Source: Variovorax sp. KBW07 | Lineage (GTDB): Bacteria; Pseudomonadota; Gammaproteobacteria; Burkholderiales; Burkholderiaceae_C | Direction: 5' to 3' | Assembly (NCBI RefSeq): GCF_003852515.1 | Contig: NZ_QAJK01000037.1 | Location: 17,657-81,656 of the forward strand | Length of the DNA stretch: 64,000 nucleotides | In this document: piece after piece, positions 7,970 to 16,849 of the stretch | Layout: every line of letters begins with the position of its first letter | Numbering within the stretch: the first letter of the stretch is position 1 | The notes under the pieces: model-generated | Seen by the model: only the letters and a program-made list of their open reading frames with translations | Databases searched by the model: none | What the model was told of the DNA's origin: nothing | Position numbers and translations under genes: made by a program

Positions 7970-8998
7970 ATGGCTGCCTCCCGCCCCCGCCGCACGCTGC
8001 CCGTGCGCGGGCTGGTGGGACGAGGCAGCAGCGAGGTAGAGCCGCAGGACGAGGGCTCGCTCCCCTCGGAGCCCGTTCCCGACTCTTCCGCTGGTGACAT
8101 CGCGCCGCCCAATGGCGCGTTGGCCGAACTGATCGGCGGCGAGGGCGCCGATGCTCTGACCATCTACCTGCGCCAGGTCCGGCGTACCGAGCTCTTCACG
8201 CCCGCCGAGGAATACCAGGCGGCATGCGCCGCGCGCGCCGGCGATTTCGCGGCACGGCAATCGATGATCGAGCACAACCTGCGGCTCGTGGTCAACATTG
8301 CCAAGAGCTATCTCGGGCGCGGCGTGCCACTGTCGGACCTCATCGAAGAGGGCAATCTCGGGCTGATGCATGCCATCACCAAGTTCGAGCCCGAACGCGG
8401 TTTTCGTTTTTCCACGTATGCAACCTGGTGGATTCGCCAGTCGGTCGAACGCGCGGTCATGACGCAGGCGCGCGCGATCCGGTTGCCGGTTCACGTGGTG
8501 CGTGAACTGCAGCAGGTATTGCGGGCGCGCCGAACACTGGAAAGCGATGCCGAATTTCTTGCCCACCGCCCCGACGGCGTGCGCGTGGAAGACATCGCCG
8601 CGCTGCTCGGCCGCGACGTGCAGGCGGTGGCCGATCTGCTGGCGCTTTCCGAGGCGCCGCGCTCGCTGGACGCCGGCGATGCGCGTGGAGAAGAAGGGGG
8701 CTTCACCCTGGCCGACACCGTGGCGTCGGACGACGAGCAGGGCAATCCGACGGGCGTGACGCAGGCGCACGAGGTGGAGCGCCTGCTCGACCAGTGGGTC
8801 CATGCCCTCGATGCACGCGAACGCGAGGTGCTGGAGGGGCGCTATGGCCTGCACGACCGCGAGCCCGAAACGCTGGAGGTGCTGAGCGTTCGCCTGGGCC
8901 TCACGCGTGAGCGTGTGAGGCAAATCCAGAACGAGGCCCTCGCCAAGATGCGCAGGCACCTGGTGCGCTCCGGCGTTGGCCGCGACGCGCTGTTCTAG
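7970..8998 (+). CDS. rpoS: Stationary-phase sigma factor RpoS (sigma-38)
   Basis: 342 residues. RpoS directs RNA polymerase to stress and stationary-phase promoters. Region 1.2 ([18 protein letters not shown], about 62-79), region 2 ([19 protein letters not shown], then [19 protein letters not shown], about 103-165), region 3 and region 4 ([20 protein letters not shown], about 311-330) are intact. The N-terminal 50 residues are acidic, Pro/Ser-rich and variable. Position after nlpD distinguishes it from RpoD and RpoH. In enterobacteria the rpoS promoter lies inside nlpD; that is likely here too but I did not identify it. Confidence 0.96.
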   Translation: MAASRPRRTLPVRGLVGRGSSEVEPQDEGSLPSEPVPDSSAGDIAPPNGALAELIGGEGADALTIYLRQVRRTELFTPAEEYQAACAARAGDFAARQSMIEHNLRLVVNIAKSYLGRGVPLSDLIEEGNLGLMHAITKFEPERGFRFSTYATWWIRQSVERAVMTQARAIRLPVHVVRELQQVLRARRTLESDAEFLAHRPDGVRVEDIAALLGRDVQAVADLLALSEAPRSLDAGDARGEEGGFTLADTVASDDEQGNPTGVTQAHEVERLLDQWVHALDAREREVLEGRYGLHDREPETLEVLSVRLGLTRERVRQIQNEALAKMRRHLVRSGVGRDALF

Positions 8999-9063
8999 CG
9001 GCCAGAGCGAACAACGCGCACCGCCCCGCCGGACGGTCCCGGCCGCGCTGAGACAATCGGGGG

Positions 9064-10500
9064 ATGACGGAACCCATCGAAGACAAGAAAACCCCCACGA
9101 ATCCCGGCGAAGAATGGCTGCAGGTCGAGTCGCTCGACCTCGATGCGCAAGGCGTTGCGCACAAGGCAGACGGCATGGTCGTCTTCATCGAAGGTGCATT
9201 GCCTTTCGAGGAAGTGCAGTTCAACGTTCATCGGCGCAAGAACAACTGGGAGCAAGGCACGGTCACGACCATCCGGCGTGAATCGTCGCAGCGGGTGCGC
9301 CCGGGCTGCCCGCATTTCGGCCTCCATACGGGCGCTTGCGGCGGCTGCAAGATGCAGCACTTGGACGCGGCGGCCCAGGTGGCCGTGAAACAGCGTGCGC
9401 TCGAAGACAACCTGTGGCACCTGGGCAAGGTACGCCCCGAAAACGTCTTGCGGCCGCTCGAAGGGCCGGCATGGCACTACCGCTACCGCGCGCGGCTGTC
9501 GGTGCGCCACGTGGTCAAGAAAGGCACGGTGCTGATCGGCTTTCACGAGCGCAAGAGCCGCTACCTTGCCGACATGCAGGTGTGCCCGGTGTTGCCGAAG
9601 CAGGTCAGCAACATGCTGATGCCGCTGCGGGCGCTGATCGGCTCCATGGACGCGCGCGAGACCTGTCCGCAGATCGAGCTGGCCTGCGGCGATGCACCGG
9701 GCTCCACGGCGCTCGGAACCATCGCGCTGGTGCTCCGGCACCTGGAGCCGCTGTCGGCTGCCGACATCGACCGCCTGAAGGCTTTTGCGGCCGCCAACGA
9801 GGGGGTTCAGTGGTGGCTGCAGGCCAAGGGGCCGGAAACCGTGAAGCTGCTGGAAGAGGGCGGCACGCCGCTGGCGTACCGGCTGCCCGAATTCGGCGTC
9901 ACCATGCCGTTCAAGCCCACCGACTTCACGCAGGTCAATCCGCACATCAACCGGGCGCTGGTCGGCAAGGCGCTGCGCCTGCTCGACGTGCAGCCCGAAG
10001 AGCGGGTGATCGACTGGTTCTGCGGCCTGGGCAACTTCACCCTGCCGTTGGCCAGCCGCGCGCGCGAGGTGCTGGGCATCGAGGGCAGCGACACGCTGGT
10101 GGCGCGCGCCACGGACAACTTCAAGAAGAACCAGCCTGCCACGAGCGACCGGCGTGCGTTGTCCGATACCAGGTTCGTGGCACGCAATCTGTTCGAGATG
10201 ACGCCGGCCATGCTGGTCGCCGATGGCAGCGCCGACAAATGGCTGGTCGACCCGCCGCGCGAAGGCGCCTTTGCTCTTGCCAAGGCCATGGCCGATCTGC
10301 ATCAACAGCCCGAGTTGCGCACCGATGGCTGGACGCCGCCGAAGCGCATCGTCTACGTGAGCTGCAATCCATCGACGCTGGCACGCGACGCCGGGTTGCT
10401 GGTGCATCAGGCGGGCTACCGCTGCACTTTCGCGGGGGTGGTCAACATGTTCCCGCACACGGCGCACGTCGAGTCGATTGCGGTGTTCGAGCTGGAATGA
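9064..10500 (+). CDS. rlmD: 23S rRNA (uracil-1939-C5)-methyltransferase RlmD
   Basis: 478 residues. RlmD makes m5U1939 in 23S rRNA with SAM. An N-terminal TRAM-like domain is followed by iron-sulfur ligands: Cys82, Cys92 and Cys95 in [15 protein letters not shown], plus Cys174 in MQVCPV. The methyltransferase part shows [15 protein letters not shown] (SAM site), VDPPREGA and the catalytic Cys434 in [12 protein letters not shown]. The four-cysteine cluster separates it from TrmA. The gene lies downstream of rpoS with a 65-base gap and ends at a compact hairpin. Confidence 0.95.
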   Translation: MTEPIEDKKTPTNPGEEWLQVESLDLDAQGVAHKADGMVVFIEGALPFEEVQFNVHRRKNNWEQGTVTTIRRESSQRVRPGCPHFGLHTGACGGCKMQHLDAAAQVAVKQRALEDNLWHLGKVRPENVLRPLEGPAWHYRYRARLSVRHVVKKGTVLIGFHERKSRYLADMQVCPVLPKQVSNMLMPLRALIGSMDARETCPQIELACGDAPGSTALGTIALVLRHLEPLSAADIDRLKAFAAANEGVQWWLQAKGPETVKLLEEGGTPLAYRLPEFGVTMPFKPTDFTQVNPHINRALVGKALRLLDVQPEERVIDWFCGLGNFTLPLASRAREVLGIEGSDTLVARATDNFKKNQPATSDRRALSDTRFVARNLFEMTPAMLVADGSADKWLVDPPREGAFALAKAMADLHQQPELRTDGWTPPKRIVYVSCNPSTLARDAGLLVHQAGYRCTFAGVVNMFPHTAHVESIAVFELE

Positions 10501-10503
10501 GAA

Positions 10504-10523
10504 AAGGGCCCCTCGGGGCCCTT
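10504..10523 (+). terminator. Terminator hairpin after rlmD
   Basis: AAGGGCCCC-TC-GGGGCCCTT immediately after the stop, followed by GCTCTTTG. It lies between converging genes. Confidence 0.7.
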
Positions 10524-10547
10524 GCTCTTTGTCGGTAAATCGCTTGC

Positions 10548-11249
10548 TCAGTCGCGCTCGCCGCCGAAGATACCCAGCAGGGCCAGCAGGCTCTGGAAGA
10601 CATTGAACAGGTCGAGGTACAGGGCCAGCGTGGCGCTGATGTAGTTGGTTTCGCCGCCGTCCATGATCTGCTTCAGGTCATAGAGCATGTAGGCGGAGAA
10701 GATGCCGATGGCAGCCACCGAGATGACCAGCATGCCGGTGCTCGAGCCGACGAACACGTTGATGACGGCGCCGAGCATCAGCACCAGTGCGCCGACGAAC
10801 AGGAACTTGCCCATGCCCGACAGGTCGCGCTTGATGACGGTGGCCAGCGAGGCCATCACGAAGAACACGCCGGCGGTGCCGCCGAAGGCCGTCATGATGA
10901 GTTCGGAGCCGTTCTTGAAGCCGAGCACCATCGCGATGAGGCGCGACAGCATCAGGCCCATGAAGAAGGTGAAGGCCAGCAGCACGGGCACGCCGGCGGC
11001 GGAATTCTTCGTCTTCTCGATGGCGAACATGAAGCCGAAGGCGCCGCCCAAAAAGACGATGAGGCCGAGCCCGCCCGTGAGCGAACGGGTGATGCCGGTG
11101 CTGACGCCGACCCAGGCGCCCAGCACGGTGGGCAGCAGGCTCAGGGCCAGCAGCCAGTAGGTATTGCGCAGCACGCGCTGGCGGTCGGCTTGGGCCAGCG
11201 TCTGGCCGTAGCCGGTAGAGGTTTCGAGAGTGGTAACGCGGTCGTTCAT
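10548..11249 (-). CDS. Bax inhibitor-1/YccA family membrane protein
   Basis: 233 residues from the ATG at 11249 (RBS AGGAG 8 bases before). A long upstream open frame to 11633 is non-coding. Seven hydrophobic segments are visible, from WLLALSLLPTVLGAWVGV (about 32-49) to the C-terminal YLDLFNVFQSLLALLGIFGG. The C-terminal acidic/aromatic pattern (ISATLALYLDLFN) is diagnostic of the BI-1/YccA family. Bacterial YccA modulates the FtsH protease; other members leak calcium. Which applies here is not known. Confidence 0.92.
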   Translation of the reverse strand: MNDRVTTLETSTGYGQTLAQADRQRVLRNTYWLLALSLLPTVLGAWVGVSTGITRSLTGGLGLIVFLGGAFGFMFAIEKTKNSAAGVPVLLAFTFFMGLMLSRLIAMVLGFKNGSELIMTAFGGTAGVFFVMASLATVIKRDLSGMGKFLFVGALVLMLGAVINVFVGSSTGMLVISVAAIGIFSAYMLYDLKQIMDGGETNYISATLALYLDLFNVFQSLLALLGIFGGERD

Positions 11250-11415
11250 GGCCGGAGCTCCTGTGGTTGCTGCAATCACGCAGTTGGGGCGCATTCTAGG
11301 GGGCTGCAAGAGCAGGGTATCTGAAAGACCGTAGCAGGGGTGTTCCCAAGCGCTGCAGGCACCTCTGGCGACATGGCCGTTATGCTGTCGGGTTTTTACG
11401 CAACCAGAGCGCACC

Positions 11416-11823
11416 ATGAAGACCAAATCATTCCTCGAACTCTCCGACGTCAAGGCCATTGCAGCAGCAGCGGAAGCCGAGGCTCTCAAGAACAACTGGG
11501 CCGTGACCATCGCCATCTCGGACGACGCCGGCAACCTGCTCTGGCTGCAGCGCCTGGACGGTGCAGCGGCGCTGTCTTCGCACATCGCTCCCGCCAAGGC
11601 GCACACGGCCGCCATGGGCCGGCGCGAAAGCAAGGTCTATGAAGACATCATCAACGGCGGCCGCACGGCATTCCTGACGGCGCCCGCGGTGCAGGGCCTG
11701 CTCGAAGGCGGCGTGCCGATCGTGAAGGACGGCCATGTGATCGGCGCCGTGGGCGTGAGCGGCGTGAAGTCGAACGAAGACGCGCAGATCGCCAAGGCAG
11801 GCATCGCGGCCCTCGGCCTCTGA
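11416..11823 (+). CDS. GlcG/HbpS family haem-binding-like protein
   Basis: 135 residues. The single GlcG/HbpS (DUF336) domain fills the protein: ISDDAGNLLWLQRLDGA (about 34-50), SHIAPAKAHTAA and the Gly-rich VIGAVGVSGVKSNEDAQIAKAG near the C terminus. HbpS binds haem in Streptomyces; GlcG of glycolate operons has no proven activity. No glc genes lie beside it, but the iron/haem genes to its right make a haem-related role possible. A terminator hairpin follows. Confidence 0.85.
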   Translation: MKTKSFLELSDVKAIAAAAEAEALKNNWAVTIAISDDAGNLLWLQRLDGAAALSSHIAPAKAHTAAMGRRESKVYEDIINGGRTAFLTAPAVQGLLEGGVPIVKDGHVIGAVGVSGVKSNEDAQIAKAGIAALGL

Positions 11824-11841
11824 GTTTTCCCGCCACAACGC

Positions 11842-11869
11842 AAAACGCCGACTTCGAGGTCGGCGTTTT
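11842..11869 (+). terminator. Terminator after the GlcG-type gene
   Basis: AAAACGCCGAC-TTCGAG-GTCGGCGTTTT, an 11-bp stem with a T-run. The rest of the gap to 12003 shows only a direct repeat TTGGCTAG at 11900-11907 and 11919-11926. Confidence 0.85.
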
Positions 11870-12003
11870 CGTTTGGCGGTGTTCAGCGTGAAAAAAAGCT
11901 TGGCTAGTCGGCGAACCGTTGGCTAGCAAAAAACGACCCTTCGGAGATGAATCTCCTTGAGTCGCCCCACGATGAAACTTGCGCGAGGGGCGGGCTGAAT
12001 GAC

Positions 12004-12216
12004 CTACTTGGTCAGGATCAGCTTGCCGAGTTTGGTGGCTTGAAGCCGATAGAGCGAACCGTTGTGCATGATGCCCACGGTCTTGCTTCCCTTGAGAAGC
12101 TCCGTGCTTTCGACCATCGGCGCCGGACGCGTTGCCTGGATGGACGCATGGCCGCCACCCGACTGGTCGAGCGAAGGATGGTTCAGAACAGAAAAGGCAT
12201 TCGGTGTGGCTGGCAT
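12004..12216 (-). CDS. hemP: Hemin uptake protein HemP
   Basis: 70 residues. The C-terminal half STELLKGSKTVGIMHNGSLY followed by RLQATKLGKLILTK is the HemP signature, with the near-invariant GKLILTK end. The N-terminal half is variable and Ser/Pro-rich. HemP proteins are small, Fur-repressed and needed for full haem uptake in several betaproteobacteria, where a regulatory role on haem-receptor transcription has been reported. It has its own promoter with an embedded Fur-like site and lies 96 bases after exbD. Confidence 0.85.
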   Translation of the reverse strand: MPATPNAFSVLNHPSLDQSGGGHASIQATRPAPMVESTELLKGSKTVGIMHNGSLYRLQATKLGKLILTK

Positions 12217-12246
12217 CTGGAGTTCCCTTATCGAAGCGATGAGTGA

Positions 12247-12274
12247 ATGATAATTGTTCTCAACAAGAAGTCAA
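12247..12274 (-). promoter_or_regulatory. hemP promoter with Fur-box-like palindrome
   Basis: On the minus strand TTGACT (12274-12269), 16-base spacer, TATCAT (12252-12247). The 15-mer TGATAATTGTTCTCA (12248-12262) fits the 7-1-7 Fur pattern tgATAATnATTATca with two or three mismatches and covers the -10 and spacer, so Fur-iron would block polymerase. Confidence 0.7.
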
Positions 12275-12311
12275 TCGCTGCGATCAACTTTTTTTTCTTG
12301 CGGTCACTTCA

Positions 12312-12725
12312 TTACTTCGAATCGGGCTCCGTGATGAAGCCGATCTTGCGCACGCCGGCTTCGCGGGCTTCCGACATGGCCTTGGCCACGCGCTCGTAGC
12401 GCACAGCCTTGTCGCCGCGGATGTGCAGTTCGGGCTGCGGTTCCTTGGCGGCTTCGGCGGCCAGTCGGTTCGGCAGCTCGCTGTCTTCGATTTTCTGTTC
12501 GTTCCAGTAGTAGGCGCCGTCGGCCGTGACGCTGAACAAAATGTTCTGCGGCTTCGGCTGCTCGGGCTCGCTGGTGGCGCGCGGCAGGTCGATGTTGACG
12601 GCGTGCTTCATCACCGGCACGGTGATGATGAAGATGATCAGGAGCACCAGCATGACGTCGACCAGCGGCGTCATGTTGATCTCGTTCATCACCTCATCGG
12701 GTTCGTCTTGCGTTCCGAAAGCCAT
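12312..12725 (-). CDS. exbD: TonB-system proton-channel protein ExbD
   Basis: 137 residues. ExbD forms, with ExbB, the proton-driven motor for TonB in the inner membrane. One transmembrane helix (about 18-40) begins MTPLVDVMLVLLIIFIITVP with the essential membrane Asp23. A periplasmic domain follows. Its start lies five bases from the exbB stop, and the order tonB-exbB-exbD is that of a single transcript. TolR is the alternative, but the TonB neighbour decides. Confidence 0.93.
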   Translation of the reverse strand: MAFGTQDEPDEVMNEINMTPLVDVMLVLLIIFIITVPVMKHAVNIDLPRATSEPEQPKPQNILFSVTADGAYYWNEQKIEDSELPNRLAAEAAKEPQPELHIRGDKAVRYERVAKAMSEAREAGVRKIGFITEPDSK

Positions 12726-12730
12726 GATGC

Positions 12731-13447
<717 letters not shown>

Positions 13448-13469
13448 ACGAAGTTGCTCCAGAGAAAAA

Positions 13470-14180
13470 TTAATTCAAGACGTAGTTGACGGGGGCGTCA
13501 TAGGACATGGCCTGCACCACGCCGTTGACCTTGCCGGGCACGAACCGGCACTTGAGGATGTATTCGACAGCGGCCTCGTCGAGGCGATCGAAGCCGCTGG
13601 ATTTCTTGACTTCGGCGCTCTTGGGCAGGCCGTCGACGCCGACCAGCACCCGAACGATGACCTTGCCCTGTTCGCCGAGCCGCTTGCTCATGGCGGGGTA
13701 GGTTGCCTTGGGGTTCTGCAGGTAGTCGGCGTTGCTCGAGGGCAATTGCACCGCGGGCGGTGCCGGAGGTGCCGGCGGCGGTGCGGGGGGCGCTGGCGGA
13801 GCGGGAGGTGCCGGTGGCGTTGCCGGAGGTGGCGGCTCCGTCGTGCCCACGGGGGCCTGCGGCGCGGGCGTGGGCTTCGGTTCGCGAATGGCTTGCGGCC
13901 GCGGAGGCGGCGGCGCCTTGCTCACCTTGGGCTGGGGCGGCGGCGGTGGGGGCGGAGGAGGGTCGGCCTTGGGCTTGGGCGGCTCGACGAACTGGCTCAG
14001 TATTTCGACGGGAATCACCACTTCGGCGGCGCGGCGCAGCAATCCGCTTTGCAGCGCCCAGAGCGCGGCGCCGTGAAACAGGATGACGCTGCCGGCAATG
14101 ACGGCAGTACGCGAGAGGCCGAGGACGGAAGGGGGGGGAGCAAAGCGGTCAGACACGATCAACCATTCGAGTGCGGGCAC
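13470..14180 (-). CDS. tonB: Energy transducer TonB
   Basis: 236 residues from the GTG at 14180; a second GTG at 14156 (VSDRFAPP) is an alternative start, and neither has a strong RBS. A single N-terminal anchor (about 25-44) is followed by an extreme Pro-rich span (about 68-150), with runs of proline and PPAPPAPPAPPAPP blocks, and a C-terminal TonB domain (about 160-236: YPAMSKRLGEQGKVIVRVLV). TonB spans the periplasm to energise outer-membrane receptors, here probably including the haem receptor about 10 kb away. The Pro-rich DNA gives a G-rich opposite strand. Confidence 0.94.
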   Translation of the reverse strand: MPALEWLIVSDRFAPPPSVLGLSRTAVIAGSVILFHGAALWALQSGLLRRAAEVVIPVEILSQFVEPPKPKADPPPPPPPPPQPKVSKAPPPPRPQAIREPKPTPAPQAPVGTTEPPPPATPPAPPAPPAPPAPPPAPPAPPAVQLPSSNADYLQNPKATYPAMSKRLGEQGKVIVRVLVGVDGLPKSAEVKKSSGFDRLDEAAVEYILKCRFVPGKVNGVVQAMSYDAPVNYVLN

Positions 14181-14263
14181 GACGGAACGTACCCCGATTG
14201 CAGCAAAACCGCTACGACGACATTACTTGTGAAAAATCCACCAGACCGATCCTGCGACCAGGA

Positions 14264-14536
14264 TCAGGCTGCCGCCGAGTGCCGAGACGAGTTCCATGCC
14301 TTGCTTTCCTTGATGGAGTTGGCAAGCTGGATCGCTCTCGGACCCGTTTCGCAATTCAAGGCGGCGACCGGGTGCGAAGCGCTGCACTGCGCGACGATAT
14401 CGCGCGCACAGCCTTCACACTGGCCACATTGGGTGGCCACGCCGAGCTCGAATTGCACTTCGTCGAAAGTCATGCCCGCCCGCACATGACGTGCGATTTC
14501 GCGGTCGGAGACTCGGCGGCAGACGCAAACGATCAT
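14264..14536 (-). CDS. bfd: Bacterioferritin-associated ferredoxin
   Basis: 90 residues. Bfd is a [2Fe-2S] ferredoxin that docks on bacterioferritin and reduces its haem to release stored iron when iron is scarce. Cluster ligands are Cys4 and Cys6 (MIVCVCRRVSD) and Cys37 and Cys40 (TQCGQCEGC), spaced as in E. coli Bfd. The C-terminal 35 residues go beyond the usual length of about 64. Its own Fur-like promoter lies just upstream, and tonB starts 83 bases after it, suggesting a bfd-tonB-exbB-exbD transcript. The partner bfr is at 20.1 kb. Confidence 0.92.
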   Translation of the reverse strand: MIVCVCRRVSDREIARHVRAGMTFDEVQFELGVATQCGQCEGCARDIVAQCSASHPVAALNCETGPRAIQLANSIKESKAWNSSRHSAAA

Positions 14537-14572
14537 GGCTGTGAAAGCGGCAGTTGGCTGGCTGTTGGATGT

Positions 14573-14607
14573 GATTCATTATAAATAAGAATCCATCGCA
14601 TTTGCAA
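14573..14607 (-). promoter_or_regulatory. bfd promoter overlapped by Fur-box-like palindrome
   Basis: On the minus strand TTGCAA (14607-14602), 18-base spacer, perfect -10 TATAAT (14583-14578). A 21-bp imperfect palindrome with GATTC/GAATC ends (14573-14593) covers the -10, as expected of a Fur operator. The start codon is 37 bases downstream. Confidence 0.7.
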
Positions 14608-14657
14608 TAACCATGGTGTTACTGGCTAATTCAGCGCCAAGGCCCATTTTTCAGCGG

Positions 14658-15338
14658 TTAGACCTCCGACCAGAGCCTCAGCAGGTTGTGATAGTGGCCC
14701 GCCAGCGCCACCGTTTCCTCGCACTCGCCCAGGCGGGCGCGCAGTTTCTGGATGTTCTGGTCGAGCTCGAACAGCATGCTGCGCTGCTGGTCGTTGCGCA
14801 CCATGCTCTGCAGCCAGAAGAAAGAACACACCCGCGCCCCGCGCGTCACCGGGTGAACGCGGTGCAGGCTGCTGGCCGGGTAAAGAATGAGGTCGCCGGC
14901 CGGAAGCTTCACTTCGTGCGAGCCGTAGGTGTCGATCACCTCGAGTTCGCCGCCGTCGTAGTCGTCCGGGTCGCACAGGAACAGCGTGCAAGACAGGTCG
15001 GTTCTCAGCTGCTGGCCGCTCCCCGGCAGCGAGCGCACCGCGCCGTCGACATGAACGCCGTAATGCTCGCCGCCCTCGTAGCTGTTGAACAGCGGCGGCA
15101 CAAAACGCGAAGGCAGCGCCGCCGAGAAGAACAGCGCGTTCCGGGCCAGCGCGGCGAGCACCACGCTGCCGAGTTCGCGCCCAACGGCCGATTGTTCCGG
15201 CAACTGGCGATTGCGCTTGACCTGCGCACCCTGGTCGCCGACCGTCTCGCGGCCATCGATCCACTGGGTGGCGGCCAGCGCCGCGCGCATTTCGCGCACC
15301 TGGGTGGGACTGAGCACATCAGGCACATGCAGCATCAT
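14658..15338 (-). CDS. piuC: Fe(II)/2-oxoglutarate-dependent dioxygenase, PiuC/PKHD type
   Basis: 226 residues (start MM at 15338 or 15335). The 2-oxoglutarate oxygenase iron triad is visible: His96 and Asp98 in YGVHVDGA and His159 in SSLHRVHP, with Arg169 (TRGAR) for the co-substrate. The N-terminal [12 protein letters not shown] and [13 protein letters not shown] fit the PKHD/PiuC family. Such genes are common beside TonB receptors and are iron-repressed; they are thought to modify siderophores or related ligands, unproven here. It lies upstream of bfd on the same strand, 121 bases away. Confidence 0.88.
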   Translation of the reverse strand: MMLHVPDVLSPTQVREMRAALAATQWIDGRETVGDQGAQVKRNRQLPEQSAVGRELGSVVLAALARNALFFSAALPSRFVPPLFNSYEGGEHYGVHVDGAVRSLPGSGQQLRTDLSCTLFLCDPDDYDGGELEVIDTYGSHEVKLPAGDLILYPASSLHRVHPVTRGARVCSFFWLQSMVRNDQQRSMLFELDQNIQKLRARLGECEETVALAGHYHNLLRLWSEV

Positions 15339-15478
15339 TTTTCAGAAACTCCGCAAAAGAAAAGGCCCCGGTTTTGGCAGGGACTCGAGTGTCGCACCGC
15401 ACCGGGTTTCCCCGGCGGGCTCAAAGGCGATCAGAAAACTGGCGAGCGCGTTCCGGGGTGTGCCCGGAACGCTGGGTA

Positions 15479-16849
15479 TCAGTAGACGTCGCGACGGTAG
15501 CGCCCGGTCGTCGATAGCTCGCTCCAAAGTGCTTCGCCGGCCACCTGGCGCAGGGCGGCGTCGACGCCCGATGCCATGCCCTGGAGGCTGCCGCATACGT
15601 AGACGGCCGCGCCGTTGCGCAGCCAATCCTTCAGCGTGTCGGCCGACTGCAGCAGCCTGTGCTGTACATAGAAGCGCTCCGGCTGGTCGCGCGAGAACAC
15701 CATGTCGAGCCGCTGCAGCACGCCATCGGCCTGCCAGGCTTCTATTTCGTCGCGGTAGAGAAAATCGTGCGCCGCCTGGCGTTCGCCGAACACCAGCCAG
15801 TTGTCGTGCCTCCCCGCCGCGGCGCGTGCGCGCAGATGGGCGCGCAGGCCGGCCAGCCCGGTGCCGTTGCCGATGAGGATCAGCGGTCGCGATTCGTTGC
15901 CGTCTAGACGAAAGCCCCGGTGCGGCCGCAGGCGCAAGGCCACGGTGTCCCCGACTGAAAGCGTGGAGCTGAGCAGGCCCGAGGCGCTGCCCAGCGTGCC
16001 GTCGGGATGCTGCTCCTGCCGAACGAGCAGCTGCAACTCGCCGTCGGTGGGCAGCGAGGAGATCGAGTAGTCGCGCGGGCGTGTGGGGTCGCTTGCAACG
16101 GCAATCTGCACCAGATCGCCCGAGGCCCAATGCGGCATCGCGCCGGCGTGTGAAGGCACCAGGCCGAGATGAAAGACCGGGGCGCCCGCACTGCCAGCAT
16201 TCAGCAACTCACGCGAGGCGAGCCGCCACTGTGCGAATGACGCTGCCTGCTCTTCCAGGCTGGATTCGAGGTCCGCTGCCGCACCCCATCGCGCGTGCCA
16301 TTCGGCCAGCGCAGCGGGGTCGCTGTTGTCCACGTCGATGCGTTCGAATTCGCGAACAGCCCCCGCGGCATGCAGCCACGCATCGAGCGCGCGGCCGAAG
16401 CCGCAGAAGTTGGTGTACTGGCGATCACCCAGCGCGAGCACCGCGTAGCGCAGCGAGGCCAGCGCCGAAGGCGATCCCATCACCCGTTCTGCAAACACGC
16501 TGGCGCCATCGGGTGCATCGCCTTCGCCGTAGGTGCTCGCGACGAAGAGGGCGCGTTCCGTGCTCCCCAGCGTTGCGGCATCCAGGGCGTTCAGTTCCAT
16601 CACCCGTGCTGGCGTGCCGGCGGCGTGCAGCCGGCGGGCGGTCTGCCAGGCGATGGCTTCGGCCTGGCCCGTCTGGCTGGCGAACAGCACCAGGGTCGAG
16701 GGTTGGCCGCCATTGCCAGAAAGCGCCGCGGCATCGCGCACCGCGGCTGTCTTTTGCCTGCGTGCGCGCAGGTAGATCGCCGCGCAGAGCGCCGCATAGG
16801 CTGCCACGGTGGAGCTTGCGCCCAGCGCGCGCCATGCAGCGTCGTTCAT
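15479..16849 (-). CDS. Membrane-anchored CysJ-like NADPH flavodoxin reductase
   Basis: 456 residues from the ATG at 16849, which overlaps the apbE stop by four bases. An N-terminal transmembrane helix (about 11-28) is followed by a flavodoxin domain (about 51-190: TLVLFASQTGQAEAIA, VASTYGEGDAPDGA, LGDRQYTNFCGFG). A ferredoxin-NADP reductase part follows: RDYSISSLP for FAD, GNGTGLAGLRAH for NADPH, and the terminal GRYRRDVY found in CysJ-type reductases. It would draw electrons from cytoplasmic NADPH through FAD and FMN toward a membrane partner. No sulfite-reductase haemoprotein lies nearby, so sulfite reduction is unlikely. The neighbours suggest reduction of an extracytoplasmic flavoprotein or ferric complex. 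Confidence 0.85.
   Translation of the reverse strand: MNDAAWRALGASSTVAAYAALCAAIYLRARRQKTAAVRDAAALSGNGGQPSTLVLFASQTGQAEAIAWQTARRLHAAGTPARVMELNALDAATLGSTERALFVASTYGEGDAPDGASVFAERVMGSPSALASLRYAVLALGDRQYTNFCGFGRALDAWLHAAGAVREFERIDVDNSDPAALAEWHARWGAAADLESSLEEQAASFAQWRLASRELLNAGSAGAPVFHLGLVPSHAGAMPHWASGDLVQIAVASDPTRPRDYSISSLPTDGELQLLVRQEQHPDGTLGSASGLLSSTLSVGDTVALRLRPHRGFRLDGNESRPLILIGNGTGLAGLRAHLRARAAAGRHDNWLVFGERQAAHDFLYRDEIEAWQADGVLQRLDMVFSRDQPERFYVQHRLLQSADTLKDWLRNGAAVYVCGSLQGMASGVDAALRQVAGEALWSELSTTGRYRRDVY

Noticed and set aside
10548-11633. Extended N terminus of the Bax-inhibitor-1 protein
   Set aside because: The extension crosses the GlcG-type promoter region and gene start, and the internal ATG at 11249 has a good ribosome binding site.
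13732-14076. Gly-rich plus-strand frame resembling a structural repeat protein
   Set aside because: It is the complement of the Pro-rich segment of TonB; runs of Gly simply reflect CCN proline codons.
15479-16849. Assimilatory sulfite reductase alpha subunit (cysJ)
   Set aside because: The domains match, but the protein has a membrane anchor, is shorter than CysJ, and no cysI is near; a related reductase is more likely.
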